Counted from the first letter of the stretch, positions 10,153-20,202 are shown. The stretch is DNA of 64,000 bases from Flavobacteriaceae bacterium (GCA_031277535.1 JAITMD010000006.1:248001-312000); one strand, 5' to 3'. The notes: generated by a model not told the origin, from the sequence alone. Made by a program: numbers and translations.

Positions 10153-10521
10153 TTAAACAAAGAGAGGAGGATGCAATACATCTATCACATATGATTGTAA
10201 TGCAATTACTTGATAAAAAACATCTTTTTGATGTTCACTGAAGTTATTTTTCATTTCTTGCTCATCTTCTACTTCTTGTTGAAAGAAAAGAAGAGAAAAA
10301 GAAATAGAACACAGTTTTTTAGTAGCATCTTGTTTTTGTTCTTCTGCCACTTTAGCTAATTCTTGCATCAAATAACATTTCCCATTACATTTCATTTCTG
10401 GTTTGTCTTTATTGATACACAGTACGGTTGATATATACTCATAGTCAATCAAGTAGTCAGCCAAAGGTACTACTGGACGAAACACAATTAATGTGACTAT
10501 AATAAATAACAACTTCTTCAT
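10153..10521 (-). CDS. Small secreted or membrane-anchored CNGKC-motif protein (copy 2)
   Basis: A 122-residue paralogue of the protein at 8752-9114. It has an N-terminal hydrophobic helix, then YEYISTVLCINKDKPEMK directly followed by CNGKCYL, a Gln/Glu/Lys-rich middle, and a Pro-Pro C-terminus (HPPLFV). The frame is open further upstream to 10563, but a perfect promoter (TTG-19 bp-TATCTTTG) falls inside that extension, so the ATG at 10521 is the start. Function unknown; the shared C-x3-C motif and the MbnP/MbnH-like neighbours suggest metal binding (inference). The AraC gene follows on the same strand. Confidence 0.75.
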   Translation of the reverse strand: MKKLLFIIVTLIVFRPVVPLADYLIDYEYISTVLCINKDKPEMKCNGKCYLMQELAKVAEEQKQDATKKLCSISFSLLFFQQEVEDEQEMKNNFSEHQKDVFYQVIALQSYVIDVLHPPLFV

Positions 10522-10528
10522 ACTCAAA

Positions 10529-10558
10529 CAAAGATACGTTGATATAATCAAAATCCAA
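10529..10558 (-). promoter_or_regulatory. Promoter of CNGKC copy 2
   Basis: Minus-strand TTG (10556-10558), 19 bp, TATCTTTG (10529-10536). It is a full consensus match that ends 7 bp before the ATG, giving a very short leader. Confidence 0.7.
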
Positions 10559-10562
10559 AACA

Positions 10563-10599
10563 TAAAAAAGCGTTACAATATGATTGTAACGCTTTTTTA
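10563..10599. terminator. Strong bidirectional terminator between rpoD and the CNGKC gene
   Basis: Perfect 16-bp stem 10564-10579 / 10583-10598 with a 3-nt loop; the core is GCGTTACAAT / ATTGTAACGC, flanked by A6 and T6. It ends rpoD (minus). Confidence 0.92.
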
Positions 10600-10619
10600 A
10601 ACTTATTGTAATATAAATA

Positions 10620-11483
10620 TTATCCTAAATAAGTCTTAAGGATTTTACTTCTAGACGTATGTTTTAATCTACGAATAGCTTTTTCTTTAATCTGTCTTAC
10701 ACGCTCTCTAGTAAGGTCAAATGTCTCTCCTATCTCTTCAAGAGTCATTGGGTGTTGATCTCCTAATCCGAAGTATAAACGTACTACGTCAGCTTCTCTA
10801 GGTGTTAATGTCTCTAATGCTCTCTCGATCTCTGTTCTAAGAGACTCGTGAATTAACTCTCTATCAGGATTTGGTGATTCACCAGAACGCAATACATCGT
10901 ATAAGTTAGAATCCTCTCCTTCTACCAATGGAGCATCCATTGAAAGGTGACGTCCAGAGTTTTTCATACTCTCTTTTACGTCATTTACAGTCATATCTAA
11001 CTCAACTGCGATTTCCTCTGCTGAAGGTGGGCGTTCATTAGATTGCTCTAATAAAGCGTACATTTTATTAATCTTATTGATAGATCCAATCTTGTTCAAA
11101 GGTAAACGTACAATACGAGATTGTTCAGCTAGAGCTGATAAAATCGATTGACGAATCCACCATACTGCATAAGAAATAAATTTGAAACCACGTGTTTCAT
11201 CAAAACGTTGTGCAGCTTTAATCAAACCTAAATTACCTTCGTTAATTAAATCGGGTAATGTCAATCCTTGGTTCTGATATTGTTTAGCTACAGATACTAC
11301 GAAACGCAAGTTAGCTTTCGTCAATTTCTCTAATGCTCTTTGATCACCTGCTTTGATTCGCTGCGCTAACTCTACTTCCTCATCCGCAGTAATTAAATCT
11401 ACTTTACCAATTTCTTGCAAGTATTTATCTAGAGAAGCGGTCTCACGATTTGTTACCTGCTTGGTAATTTTAAGTTGTCTCAT
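10620..11483 (-). CDS. rpoD: Primary RNA polymerase sigma factor RpoD
   Basis: At 287 residues this is the short sigma-70 form of Bacteroidota: it lacks the long region 1.1 and the non-conserved region. It starts [23 protein letters not shown]. Regions 2.1-2.4 include [16 protein letters not shown], region 3 lies in the middle, and region 4.2 ends the protein with a helix-turn-helix ([26 protein letters not shown]). This family's factor recognises TTG/TAnnTTTG promoters, the type found repeatedly in this window. It is a single-gene unit with a strong terminator. Confidence 0.98.
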   Translation of the reverse strand: MRQLKITKQVTNRETASLDKYLQEIGKVDLITADEEVELAQRIKAGDQRALEKLTKANLRFVVSVAKQYQNQGLTLPDLINEGNLGLIKAAQRFDETRGFKFISYAVWWIRQSILSALAEQSRIVRLPLNKIGSINKINKMYALLEQSNERPPSAEEIAVELDMTVNDVKESMKNSGRHLSMDAPLVEGEDSNLYDVLRSGESPNPDRELIHESLRTEIERALETLTPREADVVRLYFGLGDQHPMTLEEIGETFDLTRERVRQIKEKAIRRLKHTSRSKILKTYLG

Positions 11484-11601
11484 ATTATTTCTATCCTTGT
11501 TTTTGCTATGTTGTGCTTATCACACACTTGTTATACGTACTCTCAATCTAAAAAGTTACAATATTTTTAAATATATTTTCTAACCTCAATAATTACTATA
11601 C

Positions 11602-11639
11602 AAAAAAAGCACCACAAAAATATAATTCATGTAGTGCTT
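11602..11639 (-). terminator. Terminator of tmm
   Basis: AAGCACCAC (11608-11616) pairs with GTAGTGCTT (11631-11639) with one mismatch. The A-run at 11602-11608 is the U-tract on the minus strand. Confidence 0.75.
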
Positions 11640-11669
11640 CTCTATTTTATAATAAATATAACTTTTTAA

Positions 11670-13076
<1,407 letters not shown>

Positions 13077-13304
13077 TCACTAAAAAGTGAAGAATTAATA
13101 AAAATGATTATCACTGATTGCTCAGTCGAGATAGAATACCACATGTTCGTATTCTATGATAGATACATCTTATAAAAGATGTACATAAGGCAGCATAAAT
13201 TATATGCTGAAAATAAGGTCAAGTATATTAAACTTGAATATGGATAGGAGCTGATAACACTACGCTAAAAATATATAAGCGAGCCATCTCCCATTAACGT
13301 TAAT
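13077..13304. other. Non-coding array of consecutive hairpins upstream of tmm
   Basis: The 484-bp gap between tmm and pnp holds no credible gene, but it carries a run of perfect hairpins. They are 13077-13090 (5 bp, loop AAAA), 13113-13126 (5 bp) and 13131-13157 (9 bp, ATAGAATAC/GTATTCTAT). Next come 13164-13183 (8 bp, TACATCTT/AAGATGTA), 13191-13209 (7 bp, CAGCATA/TATGCTG) and 13219-13237 (6 bp). The last is a compound stem, 13240-13294 (ATG..GGAG/CTCC.CAT with an inner CGCT/AGCG). The palindrome ATTAACGTTAAT follows at 13293-13304. I see no known riboswitch consensus or clear promoter. It may be a structured 5' leader of tmm or a separate RNA. Confidence 0.55.
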
Positions 13305-13488
13305 TGCTAATATAATACAAATTAATGACTTAATCAAAAAACACCATCTTGAAATAGAAAGTACTAATCAAATAATAACACTAATTATCACCATAAGGTA
13401 GGAATATACGATCCACTAAGAGTAAGCTGTAAGATATACACAAACCCAAGTACTCAGTACTGTCAATCTCATAAAAATAGGTAGATAC

Positions 13489-13518
13489 AAAAAAAGGACA
13501 CCTGATATAGGTGTCCTT
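13489..13518 (-). terminator. Terminator of pnp
   Basis: Ten-bp stem AAGGACACCT (13494-13503) / AGGTGTCCTT (13509-13518). The A-run at 13489-13495 is the U-tract on the minus strand. Confidence 0.9.
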
Positions 13519-13539
13519 ATATAATAAAAAGAATTACTC

Positions 13540-15696
13540 TTATTTATTTTCTTGTTTTGGAGCATCTGCTTTTTTCTCCTCTCTCGGTGGACGAGGCATT
13601 AAAGCTTTACGAGATACTTTAGCTTTTTTAGTTTTAGGATCTATACCCATGTATTTAACATCTAGCATATCACCTAACTTAAGTACATCTCCAACATTCT
13701 CTATACGTTTCCAATCTAACTCAGATACGTGAAGTAAAGTCTCTTTACCAGGTACGAATTCTACTACTGCTCCGAAGTCAAGCATCTTAACCACTTTTAC
13801 ATGGTAAGTCTCACCTTCTACTGGAGAGAATGTAGTATTACTAATAGAAGCTAATGCTCTATCCATACCAGCTTGGTCAGTACCTAACACTTCAATGATT
13901 CCGAAATCACTTTCTTCGTTAATAACGATAGTAGTTCCAGTCTCAGCTTGAAGAGCTTGAATATTTTTACCTCCAGGTCCGATAACAGCACCGATAAAAT
14001 CTTTAGGGATTGTAACAGTAACAATTTTTGGAGCTTTAGGTTTAACAGTTGGATTAGGTACAGCGATAGTCTCTTGTAACAATCCAAGGATGTGCATACG
14101 ACCATCAAGAGCTTGTTTTAACGCTTGCTCCATGATATCATAAGCTAATCCATCAATCTTAATATCCATTTGACATGCAGTGATACCATCTTTAGTACCA
14201 GTAACTTTAAAGTCCATATCTCCTAAGTGATCTTCATCACCTAAGATATCAGACAATACAGCCCAACGTCCAGTTTTTGAATCTGAAATTAACCCCATAG
14301 CGATACCTGACACAGGTTTCTCTATTTGGATACCAGCATCCATTAACGCTAACGTACCAGCACATACAGTAGCCATAGAAGAAGAACCATTAGACTCTAA
14401 TACCTCAGATACTAAACGAATAGTATAAGGACAGTCTGCAGGAATCATGTTTTTTAAAGCACGTTGTGCTAAGTTACCATGACCTACCTCTCTACGAGAA
14501 GTACCTCTTAATGGTTTTGCTTCACCTGTAGAGAATGGAGGGAAATTATAATGTAAGTAGAATCTCTCTTCTCCTTGCTCACTTGGTAAGTCAATAATAT
14601 TAGCATCTCTTGATGTACCTAGAGTAACTGTAGCTAATGCTTGAGTTTCTCCACGTGTAAAGATAGACGAACCATGTACTGAAGGTAGATAATCTACTTC
14701 ACTCCAGATAGGACGAATCTCTGTAGTCTTACGACCATCAAGACGAATATTTTGATCTAAAATAAGGTTACGTACAGCCTCTTTTTGAGTTTTCTTGAAG
14801 TACACGCTGATTAATTCACCTTTTTCTGCTAAATCTTCTTCAGAGAATAAAGCTTTAACCTCTTCATATACTTCAGCAAATTTCTCACCACGCTCACTTT
14901 TAGCACTAGCATGAGAAGCTATTTCGTACAATTTAGCATAAGCAGCATCGTGAACGATTTTTTCTACTTCAGCATCAGTTGCCTCTGGTTCGTACTCACG
15001 GTAAGTAAGTCCTAATGCAGCACGCATTTTTTCTTGAGCTACAATCTGAACTTTAATCGCCTCATGAGCAAACTTAATTGCGTCAATCATATCTTGTTCA
15101 GAGATCTCTCTCATTTCTCCTTCTACCATACATACAGAGTCTTTAGAAGCACCGATCATCATATCGATATCAGAAGTGTCTAATTGCTCTCTTGAAGGGT
15201 TGATAACAAATTGTCCGTCAACACGAGCAACTCTTACCTCAGAAATAGAATTATAGAATGGAATATCTGACACAGCTAGAGCAGCAGAAGCCGCTAAACC
15301 TGCTAATGCATCAGGCATCACATTCTCGTCATGAGACATTAATTGAATCATAACTTGTGTTTCAGCGTGATAATCATCCGGGAAAAGTGGACGTAAACAA
15401 CGGTCAACTAGACGCATTGTTAACACCTCTTGATCACTTGGACGAGCCTCACGTTTAAAAAAGCCTCCTGGAAAACGTCCAGCAGCAGAAAATTTTTCTC
15501 TGTAATCTACAGTTAAAGGAAGAAAGTCAACTCCAGGGTTAGCAGTTCTCGCAGATACAGCTGTAGCTAATAGCATACAGTCTCCCATACGAACAACTAC
15601 AGAACCATCTGCTTGTTTCGCTAATTTTCCTGTTTCGATTGAGATGCTACGGCCATCTCCTAAATCGATAATTTCTTTAGTTACCTTAGGAATCAT
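13540..15696 (-). CDS. pnp: Polyribonucleotide nucleotidyltransferase (PNPase)
   Basis: 3'-5' phosphorolytic exoribonuclease involved in mRNA decay. The 718-residue protein has the normal order: first RNase PH domain (residues ~15-145), helical domain, second RNase PH domain (~325-545, with [10 protein letters not shown] and MDFKVTGT), KH domain with GPGGKNIQ near 580, and an S1 domain (~625-695). The C-terminus is short and Lys-rich. It lies downstream of rpsO on the same strand, as in many bacteria. Its leader contains a stable UUCG hairpin and a longer stem, which may be used for self-regulation. Confidence 0.98.
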   Translation of the reverse strand: MIPKVTKEIIDLGDGRSISIETGKLAKQADGSVVVRMGDCMLLATAVSARTANPGVDFLPLTVDYREKFSAAGRFPGGFFKREARPSDQEVLTMRLVDRCLRPLFPDDYHAETQVMIQLMSHDENVMPDALAGLAASAALAVSDIPFYNSISEVRVARVDGQFVINPSREQLDTSDIDMMIGASKDSVCMVEGEMREISEQDMIDAIKFAHEAIKVQIVAQEKMRAALGLTYREYEPEATDAEVEKIVHDAAYAKLYEIASHASAKSERGEKFAEVYEEVKALFSEEDLAEKGELISVYFKKTQKEAVRNLILDQNIRLDGRKTTEIRPIWSEVDYLPSVHGSSIFTRGETQALATVTLGTSRDANIIDLPSEQGEERFYLHYNFPPFSTGEAKPLRGTSRREVGHGNLAQRALKNMIPADCPYTIRLVSEVLESNGSSSMATVCAGTLALMDAGIQIEKPVSGIAMGLISDSKTGRWAVLSDILGDEDHLGDMDFKVTGTKDGITACQMDIKIDGLAYDIMEQALKQALDGRMHILGLLQETIAVPNPTVKPKAPKIVTVTIPKDFIGAVIGPGGKNIQALQAETGTTIVINEESDFGIIEVLGTDQAGMDRALASISNTTFSPVEGETYHVKVVKMLDFGAVVEFVPGKETLLHVSELDWKRIENVGDVLKLGDMLDVKYMGIDPKTKKAKVSRKALMPRPPREEKKADAPKQENK

Positions 15697-15713
15697 AATA
15701 AATTAATACTTTA

Positions 15714-15787
15714 GGGTTTCTGTCTCTCCGAAGAGAGACATCAAATTCAGTGTTGTGTGTGTTGTTGTGTGTAGTTGTATGAAACCC
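15714..15787 (-). promoter_or_regulatory. Structured pnp leader with UUCG hairpin
   Basis: On the minus strand, GGGTTTC (15787-15781) pairs with GAAACCC (15720-15714), closing a domain just upstream of pnp. Inside it TGTCTCTC (15740-15733), loop TTCG, GAGAGACA (15728-15721) forms an 8-bp stem with the extra-stable cUUCGg tetraloop. The other half is a CA-rich stretch (complement of the GT repeats at 15754-15775) that should be unpaired. In enterobacteria pnp is controlled through leader hairpins cut by RNase III; a similar role here is inference. Confidence 0.6.
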
Positions 15788-15819
15788 AATGAAAAACCAG
15801 ACTTTTTTCTGCAAAAAGG

Positions 15820-15854
15820 CTAAAAAGAAAAAGAGGCGCACAAAGGCACCTCTT
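15820..15854 (-). terminator. Terminator of rpsO
   Basis: AAGAGG (15831-15836) / CCTCTT (15849-15854) plus two inner G-C pairs, with an A-rich run to the left that is the U-tract on the minus strand. Confidence 0.65.
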
Positions 15855-15865
15855 CTCTATATTGA

Positions 15866-16135
15866 TTATTTTCTAATACCCAATACTTTAATGATCTCAC
15901 GATATCTGTTGATTTCTGTATTCTTTAAGTAGTCAAGAAGTCTTCTTCTTTTACCTACTAAAAGAACTAACGAACGCTCAGTATTGTAATCTTTACGATT
16001 TCTTTTTAAGTGCTCAGTTAAATGAGAAATTCTGTAAGTGAACAAAGCGATTTGTCCTTCAGCAGATCCTGTGTTAGCTGCAACTCCACCATGTTGAGTG
16101 AAAATTTCAGCTTTTTTTTCTTTTGTTAAATACAT
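15866..16135 (-). CDS. rpsO: 30S ribosomal protein S15
   Basis: An 89-residue S15, which binds 16S rRNA early in 30S assembly. It shows TGSAEGQIALFTYRISHLTEHLK and HLKRNRKDYNTERSLVLLVGKRRRLLDYL, the rRNA-binding core of the family, and ends at the usual length. It precedes pnp on the same strand but with its own terminator between them. A TACCTTTG promoter element lies 58 bp upstream, leaving a ~50-nt leader in which S15 could act on its own message, as in other bacteria. Confidence 0.98.
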   Translation of the reverse strand: MYLTKEKKAEIFTQHGGVAANTGSAEGQIALFTYRISHLTEHLKRNRKDYNTERSLVLLVGKRRRLLDYLKNTEINRYREIIKVLGIRK

Positions 16136-16192
16136 GCCAATATTGTTTTAATGATTTTTATGCATGACCTATAGTTTATCTATAAGACGGTG

Positions 16193-16200
16193 CAAAGGTA
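16193..16200 (-). promoter_or_regulatory. -7 element of rpsO
   Basis: TACCTTTG on the minus strand, matching TAnnTTTG; no clear -33 at normal spacing. Confidence 0.55.
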
Positions 16201-16274
16201 ATTTTATTTTTTAAAAAACACTAATCATCAACAATTTTTTTCAAAGAACATTTACTACACAACAATTAATAAAT

Positions 16275-16730
16275 CTAAAACAATTTTGCTACTTCAACAT
16301 TCAAGTGCGTCAATAATTCTATATCTCTTGTATCAAAAGCATTTACAGTATGAGAATCAATATCAATCTGACCAACATTAATTCCTTCTACGAATAAAGG
16401 AACAACTATTTCTGATTTTACATTGAGGCTACATGATAAATAATTTTCTTGTTTATAGACATCTTCAACAAGAAAAACTTCATTAGATAATGCTACTTGT
16501 CCACATATTCCTTGTCCAAAAGGAATTATTACATGATCAGTATGTTCTCCTATAAATGGACCTAATGTTAATATTTGTTTTTCATGATCTGCAAAATAAT
16601 ACCCCACCCAATCATAGTAGTGTTTAGAATCATATAATAGTTCACACACTTCTTGCAATTTTTCTTCACGTGTAAGATCAGTTCTTTCTAATATTAATTT
16701 ACACCTATTTAATGTGGCGACATAATCCAT
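16275..16730 (-). CDS. GAF domain protein, fRMsr-like
   Basis: A 151-residue single GAF domain resembling free methionine-(R)-sulfoxide reductase (MsrC). It has YDWVGYYF near 40, LGPFIG, then IPFGQGICGQVA with Cys76, ENYLSCSLNVKSEIVVP with Cys100, and GQIDIDS. The E. coli enzyme uses three Cys. The catalytic Cys (here Cys100) and the ICG Cys (here Cys76) are present. The position of the third, just before the IP strand, is held by the segment EHTDHV with no Cys. It may act with two Cys or be a ligand-binding GAF protein only. No operon partner. Confidence 0.75.
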   Translation of the reverse strand: MDYVATLNRCKLILERTDLTREEKLQEVCELLYDSKHYYDWVGYYFADHEKQILTLGPFIGEHTDHVIIPFGQGICGQVALSNEVFLVEDVYKQENYLSCSLNVKSEIVVPLFVEGINVGQIDIDSHTVNAFDTRDIELLTHLNVEVAKLF

Positions 16731-16962
16731 TTTACTGTTTTTTTAAATTTATCTCGACTAATATACGAATTAAAAATAAGATATATTGTAAGTTACAGAA
16801 ATCCTATCATTAAGTTTATCATTGCTACAAATTAGAATTTCAAAAATAACTAAACCAATTCATTGCCTTTAATTCTAAGAATCCTTTATATCTTTTCAAT
16901 ATACCTCAAACCATTTTATCAATAATTTAGCTATGAAAAAAATCAAAGAATTGTTTTTTTTA

Positions 16963-16970
16963 TACCTTTG
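16963..16970 (+). promoter_or_regulatory. Candidate -7 element abutting the HYC_CC_PP gene
   Basis: TACCTTTG, a full TAnnTTTG match, ends 4 bp before the ATG at 16975 and lies inside the longer open frame that begins at 16933. It supports 16975 as the start and a leaderless or nearly leaderless message. Confidence 0.5.
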
Positions 16971-16974
16971 CATT

Positions 16975-17427
16975 ATGCTTAACAAGAAGTACATAGCGTT
17001 TATATTTCTAACCATCTTTCTTTTTACAAATGTTGGATGGAGTATTAATGTACATTATTGTCAAGGAGACAGCATAAGTAACCTCTCTTATCTACATGAT
17101 ACAAAGCATCAATGTATGATGGAAGAAGAAGTTGAAATTATGCCTTGTTGTCAAGAACCTATTAAGCAAGAAAACTTACATAAAGGACATCAAAAAGCAG
17201 ATGATTGTTGTAAAAATGAAGTTATTAAGTCATCTGTTACAGATCAGACAATTAACAAAATATTTCCACTTCAATTTGAAGCCATTTTTGTAGATACTAC
17301 TTGGACAGAAATTCAAGCAAATACTTTTCATTTTGCTACTCTAAAACAAGATTTCTTAGACTATTATATTGAGTCTAATGCCCCACCTCTCTATAGACTT
17401 TATTGTCGATTAATTTTCTACGCATAA
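16975..17427 (+). CDS. HYC_CC_PP family secreted protein
   Basis: A 150-residue protein with an N-terminal signal sequence (residues 5-23). It carries the three marks that name the family: HYC at 27-29, CC pairs at 58-59 and 78-79, and APP at about 136-138 near the C-terminus. It also has many His, Met and Cys (HDTKHQCMMEE, HKGHQKADDCC), which suits soft-metal binding. The function is not established. It is the first gene of a unit with a TonB-dependent receptor and a secreted HMA protein, so a role in copper or other metal uptake is inferred. An in-frame ATG at 16933 is rejected because a promoter element lies between the two starts. Confidence 0.82.
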   Translation: MLNKKYIAFIFLTIFLFTNVGWSINVHYCQGDSISNLSYLHDTKHQCMMEEEVEIMPCCQEPIKQENLHKGHQKADDCCKNEVIKSSVTDQTINKIFPLQFEAIFVDTTWTEIQANTFHFATLKQDFLDYYIESNAPPLYRLYCRLIFYA

Positions 17428-17512
17428 CTATTAATAGCAAACAAATTATAGATTAAACACTCTATTGTGTATGATCAAAATAACCATGTTTACTCATTAA
17501 TAGAATTAACTT

Positions 17513-19756
17513 ATGAAATATAGTTTAGTGATTGTATCATTCGCTTTTACATCTATGCTATTTGCTCAAGAAAATATAACTGGGCATATAGTTGACGAAA
17601 CCAATACAGCTGTAATTGGAGCGTCTATCTATTGGAAAAACACATCTACAGGGGTCACATCAGATATGTCTGGTAAATTCTCTATTCCTTTCCAACCAAA
17701 TTCTACACTAACAATTAGTTATGTAGGATACCAAACCCAATTTTTCGATTTCAGTGACAAATCACAAAATATACATATTAAATTAGAACCAGACACCAAA
17801 TTAGAGGAAGTGGTAATCAATACCAAACAACGTAATACCTCTCGTTCTATGTCTGGTACTACAAATGGTTTTGTGATGAATAGTGGTGAATTATTAAAAG
17901 CTGCCTGTTGCAATATTTCTGAAGCTTTTGAGACCAATGCATCCATTGATGTAAATTATACTGACGCAATTACTGGTACAAAACAGATTAAGATGCTTGG
18001 TTTAACTAGCCCCTATATTCTAATTGCAGAAGAAAATATCCCTTCTGTTCGTGGTGCTTCACAAACTTACGGTTTATCATATACTCCTGGTACTTGGGTC
18101 GAAAGCATTCAAGTAACTAAGGGTGCTGGTACAGTTGTAAATGGATACGAAAGTATTTCTGGGCAAATCAACACTGAATTAATTAAACCAGCTACTGACA
18201 AACCTTTATTCATTAATCTATATGCTTCTACTGACGAACGTTATGAAGCAAACATACACTTGAACAAAAAATTATCTGATAAATGGAGTACCAGCTTATT
18301 CCTTCATGGCAATACCCGTCAAGGAAAACATGATCAAAATAATGATGGTTTTCAAGATATGCCAACAGGTAATCAAGTTAACATAATGAATCGTTGGCAA
18401 TATAATAACTTAGAAAAAGGCTGGGTAAGTTTTATAAGTTGGAGATATATGAAAGATGATAAGTCTAATGGACAAATAGGTTTTGATAAAAACAGAGATC
18501 AAGGCACAACTAATTTATGGGGGTCTCAAGTAGACACCGAAAAATTAGATCTATCTGCAAAAACAGGATATGTATTTCCAGATATGCCTTTTCAAAGCAT
18601 AGGATTACAGTTATCTTACAATTATCACAAGCAAAATTCATTCTTCGGTTTAAATAAATACGATATTTCTCAAAACAGTATTTACTCTAACTTAATCTTT
18701 AATTCAATTATCAACAATACATTAAATAAGTTTAGTACAGGTATTAGTTTTACCTTAGATAAGTACAGAGAAGACGTATTTGCTACTACCATAGACAATA
18801 ACTTTGATAGAATTGACAATTCTATAGGTGGTTTCTTTGAATATACCTATGATAATACAGAAAACTTTAGCTTAATCGCAGGTTTAAGAGGTGACTATCA
18901 CAACCGTATGGGCTTTTTTGTAACACCAAGATTACACGTAAAATACAATCCATGGGAAAATAGTGTCTTACGTGCTTCTATTGGTAGAGGAAAAAGACTT
19001 GCAAATATATTTGCCGAAAATCAAATTTACTTTGCGACCAATAGAAACTTTATTCTAAATAATACGACAGAAGGTTTGTATGGACTAAAACCTGAGATTG
19101 CTTGGAACTATGGGTTGAGTTTTTCTCAATCATTTTATGTGTTAGGTAGAAAGGCTGATGTAACTTTAGACTACTATAAAACAGATTTTACAAATCAAAT
19201 AGTAGTAGATGTTGACCAAAGTTCTCATGCAATTGAATTCTACAATTTGAATGGTCAATCATATGCTAATAGTTTTCAGTTAGAACTAAACTATAACTTA
19301 GCTCGCAATTTAAATTTGCGTTCTGCTTATAAATTCTACGATATTCAAACAGACCAAAAAACAGGTAAATATGAAAAAGCTTTTCAACCAAAGCATCGTT
19401 TCTTTGCAAATATTGAATATGAAACAGAGGTAACAGAAGCAGGTGGTAACTGGCGATTTGACTTTACCTATAATTGGCTTGGCAAACAACGTATTCCTAC
19501 AACAAGTGATAACGACATCCATAATCAAATGACTGCATATTCCAATCCTTATTCACTTATGAATTTTCAAATAACAAAAGTATTCTCTAAGAAATTTGAA
19601 ATTTATGTTGGAGGTGAGAACATTGGTAATTATAAACAAGACCGCGTAATACTTGGCAATGACAACCCCTTTGGTAAAGATTTTGACACCACTATGGTTT
19701 ACGCACCTGTATTTGGACAAATGTATTATGCAGGATTAAGATTCAAATTAGATTAA
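17513..19756 (+). CDS. TonB-dependent receptor with CarboxypepD_reg-like N-terminus, putative metal importer
   Basis: Outer-membrane receptor of 747 residues with a signal peptide (1-19), a CarboxypepD_reg-like beta-sandwich (~22-95), a plug domain (~105-215) and a beta barrel ending in the aromatic-rich AGLRFKLD. The plug contains an adjacent Cys pair (KAACCNIS, Cys132-Cys133), unusual in TonB receptors and suggestive of metal handling. It takes energy from TonB/ExbBD encoded elsewhere. The HYC_CC_PP gene precedes it by 85 bp and the HMA gene follows by 25 bp, so the substrate is probably a metal, with copper the best guess (inference). Confidence 0.92.
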   Translation: MKYSLVIVSFAFTSMLFAQENITGHIVDETNTAVIGASIYWKNTSTGVTSDMSGKFSIPFQPNSTLTISYVGYQTQFFDFSDKSQNIHIKLEPDTKLEEVVINTKQRNTSRSMSGTTNGFVMNSGELLKAACCNISEAFETNASIDVNYTDAITGTKQIKMLGLTSPYILIAEENIPSVRGASQTYGLSYTPGTWVESIQVTKGAGTVVNGYESISGQINTELIKPATDKPLFINLYASTDERYEANIHLNKKLSDKWSTSLFLHGNTRQGKHDQNNDGFQDMPTGNQVNIMNRWQYNNLEKGWVSFISWRYMKDDKSNGQIGFDKNRDQGTTNLWGSQVDTEKLDLSAKTGYVFPDMPFQSIGLQLSYNYHKQNSFFGLNKYDISQNSIYSNLIFNSIINNTLNKFSTGISFTLDKYREDVFATTIDNNFDRIDNSIGGFFEYTYDNTENFSLIAGLRGDYHNRMGFFVTPRLHVKYNPWENSVLRASIGRGKRLANIFAENQIYFATNRNFILNNTTEGLYGLKPEIAWNYGLSFSQSFYVLGRKADVTLDYYKTDFTNQIVVDVDQSSHAIEFYNLNGQSYANSFQLELNYNLARNLNLRSAYKFYDIQTDQKTGKYEKAFQPKHRFFANIEYETEVTEAGGNWRFDFTYNWLGKQRIPTTSDNDIHNQMTAYSNPYSLMNFQITKVFSKKFEIYVGGENIGNYKQDRVILGNDNPFGKDFDTTMVYAPVFGQMYYAGLRFKLD

Positions 19757-19781
19757 CACAAAATATAAAACGAAATATATC

Positions 19782-20108
19782 ATGAAAAAATTAATTATAG
19801 CAACATTAGCATTAGGATTAAGTTTAACTTCTTTTGCACAAGAAAAAGGAAAAAACACAGTAGAAGTAAAAGGAAACTGTGAAATGTGTAAGAAACGTAT
19901 AGAAAAGGCTGCAATGGGAGTTAAAGGTGTACGTTCTATAGATTGGTCTGCTGATAAGCAAGCAATGAACCTTTTTATTAATACTAAAAAAACTTCTGTT
20001 CTTGAAGTTGAAAAAGCAATTGCAAAAGCTGGACATGATACTGCTAATGTAAAAGCAACAAAAGAAGCCTATGATGGTCTTCATTCTTGTTGTCAATATG
20101 AAAGATAA
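19782..20108 (+). CDS. Secreted heavy-metal-associated (HMA) domain protein
   Basis: A 108-residue exported HMA domain: signal peptide (1-19), then KGNCEMCKKRIEKA with the metal-binding Cys33-x-x-Cys36, the GVKGVRSIDW turn, and a C-terminal Cys pair (HSCCQYER, 103-104). HMA domains carry Cu(I) or similar soft metals. Being secreted, it would act in the periplasm and could take metal from the receptor encoded just upstream. Last gene of the unit; a strong hairpin follows. Confidence 0.9.
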   Translation: MKKLIIATLALGLSLTSFAQEKGKNTVEVKGNCEMCKKRIEKAAMGVKGVRSIDWSADKQAMNLFINTKKTSVLEVEKAIAKAGHDTANVKATKEAYDGLHSCCQYER

Positions 20109-20118
20109 TACTAAGAAA

Positions 20119-20148
20119 AAAGCACTAATAGTTTCCTATTAGTGCTTT
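20119..20148. terminator. Bidirectional terminator of the HYC_CC_PP operon
   Basis: Thirteen-bp stem AAAGCACTAATAG (20119-20131) / CTATTAGTGCTTT (20136-20148) with loop TTTC. It lies between convergent transcripts. Confidence 0.9.
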
Positions 20149-20202
20149 CTTTAAACAACAATATGTAAATTTCTTCGGCCAAACTCACAAACCTCAGAAA
20201 CT

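Noticed and set aside
13077..13304. Known riboswitch (cobalamin, TPP, SAM, guanidine types) upstream of tmm
   Set aside because: None of the conserved boxes of those families could be found in the hairpin array on either strand.
16933..16974. Earlier ATG of the HYC_CC_PP gene
   Set aside because: A full TAnnTTTG element lies between the two ATGs, and the later start gives a cleaner signal peptide.
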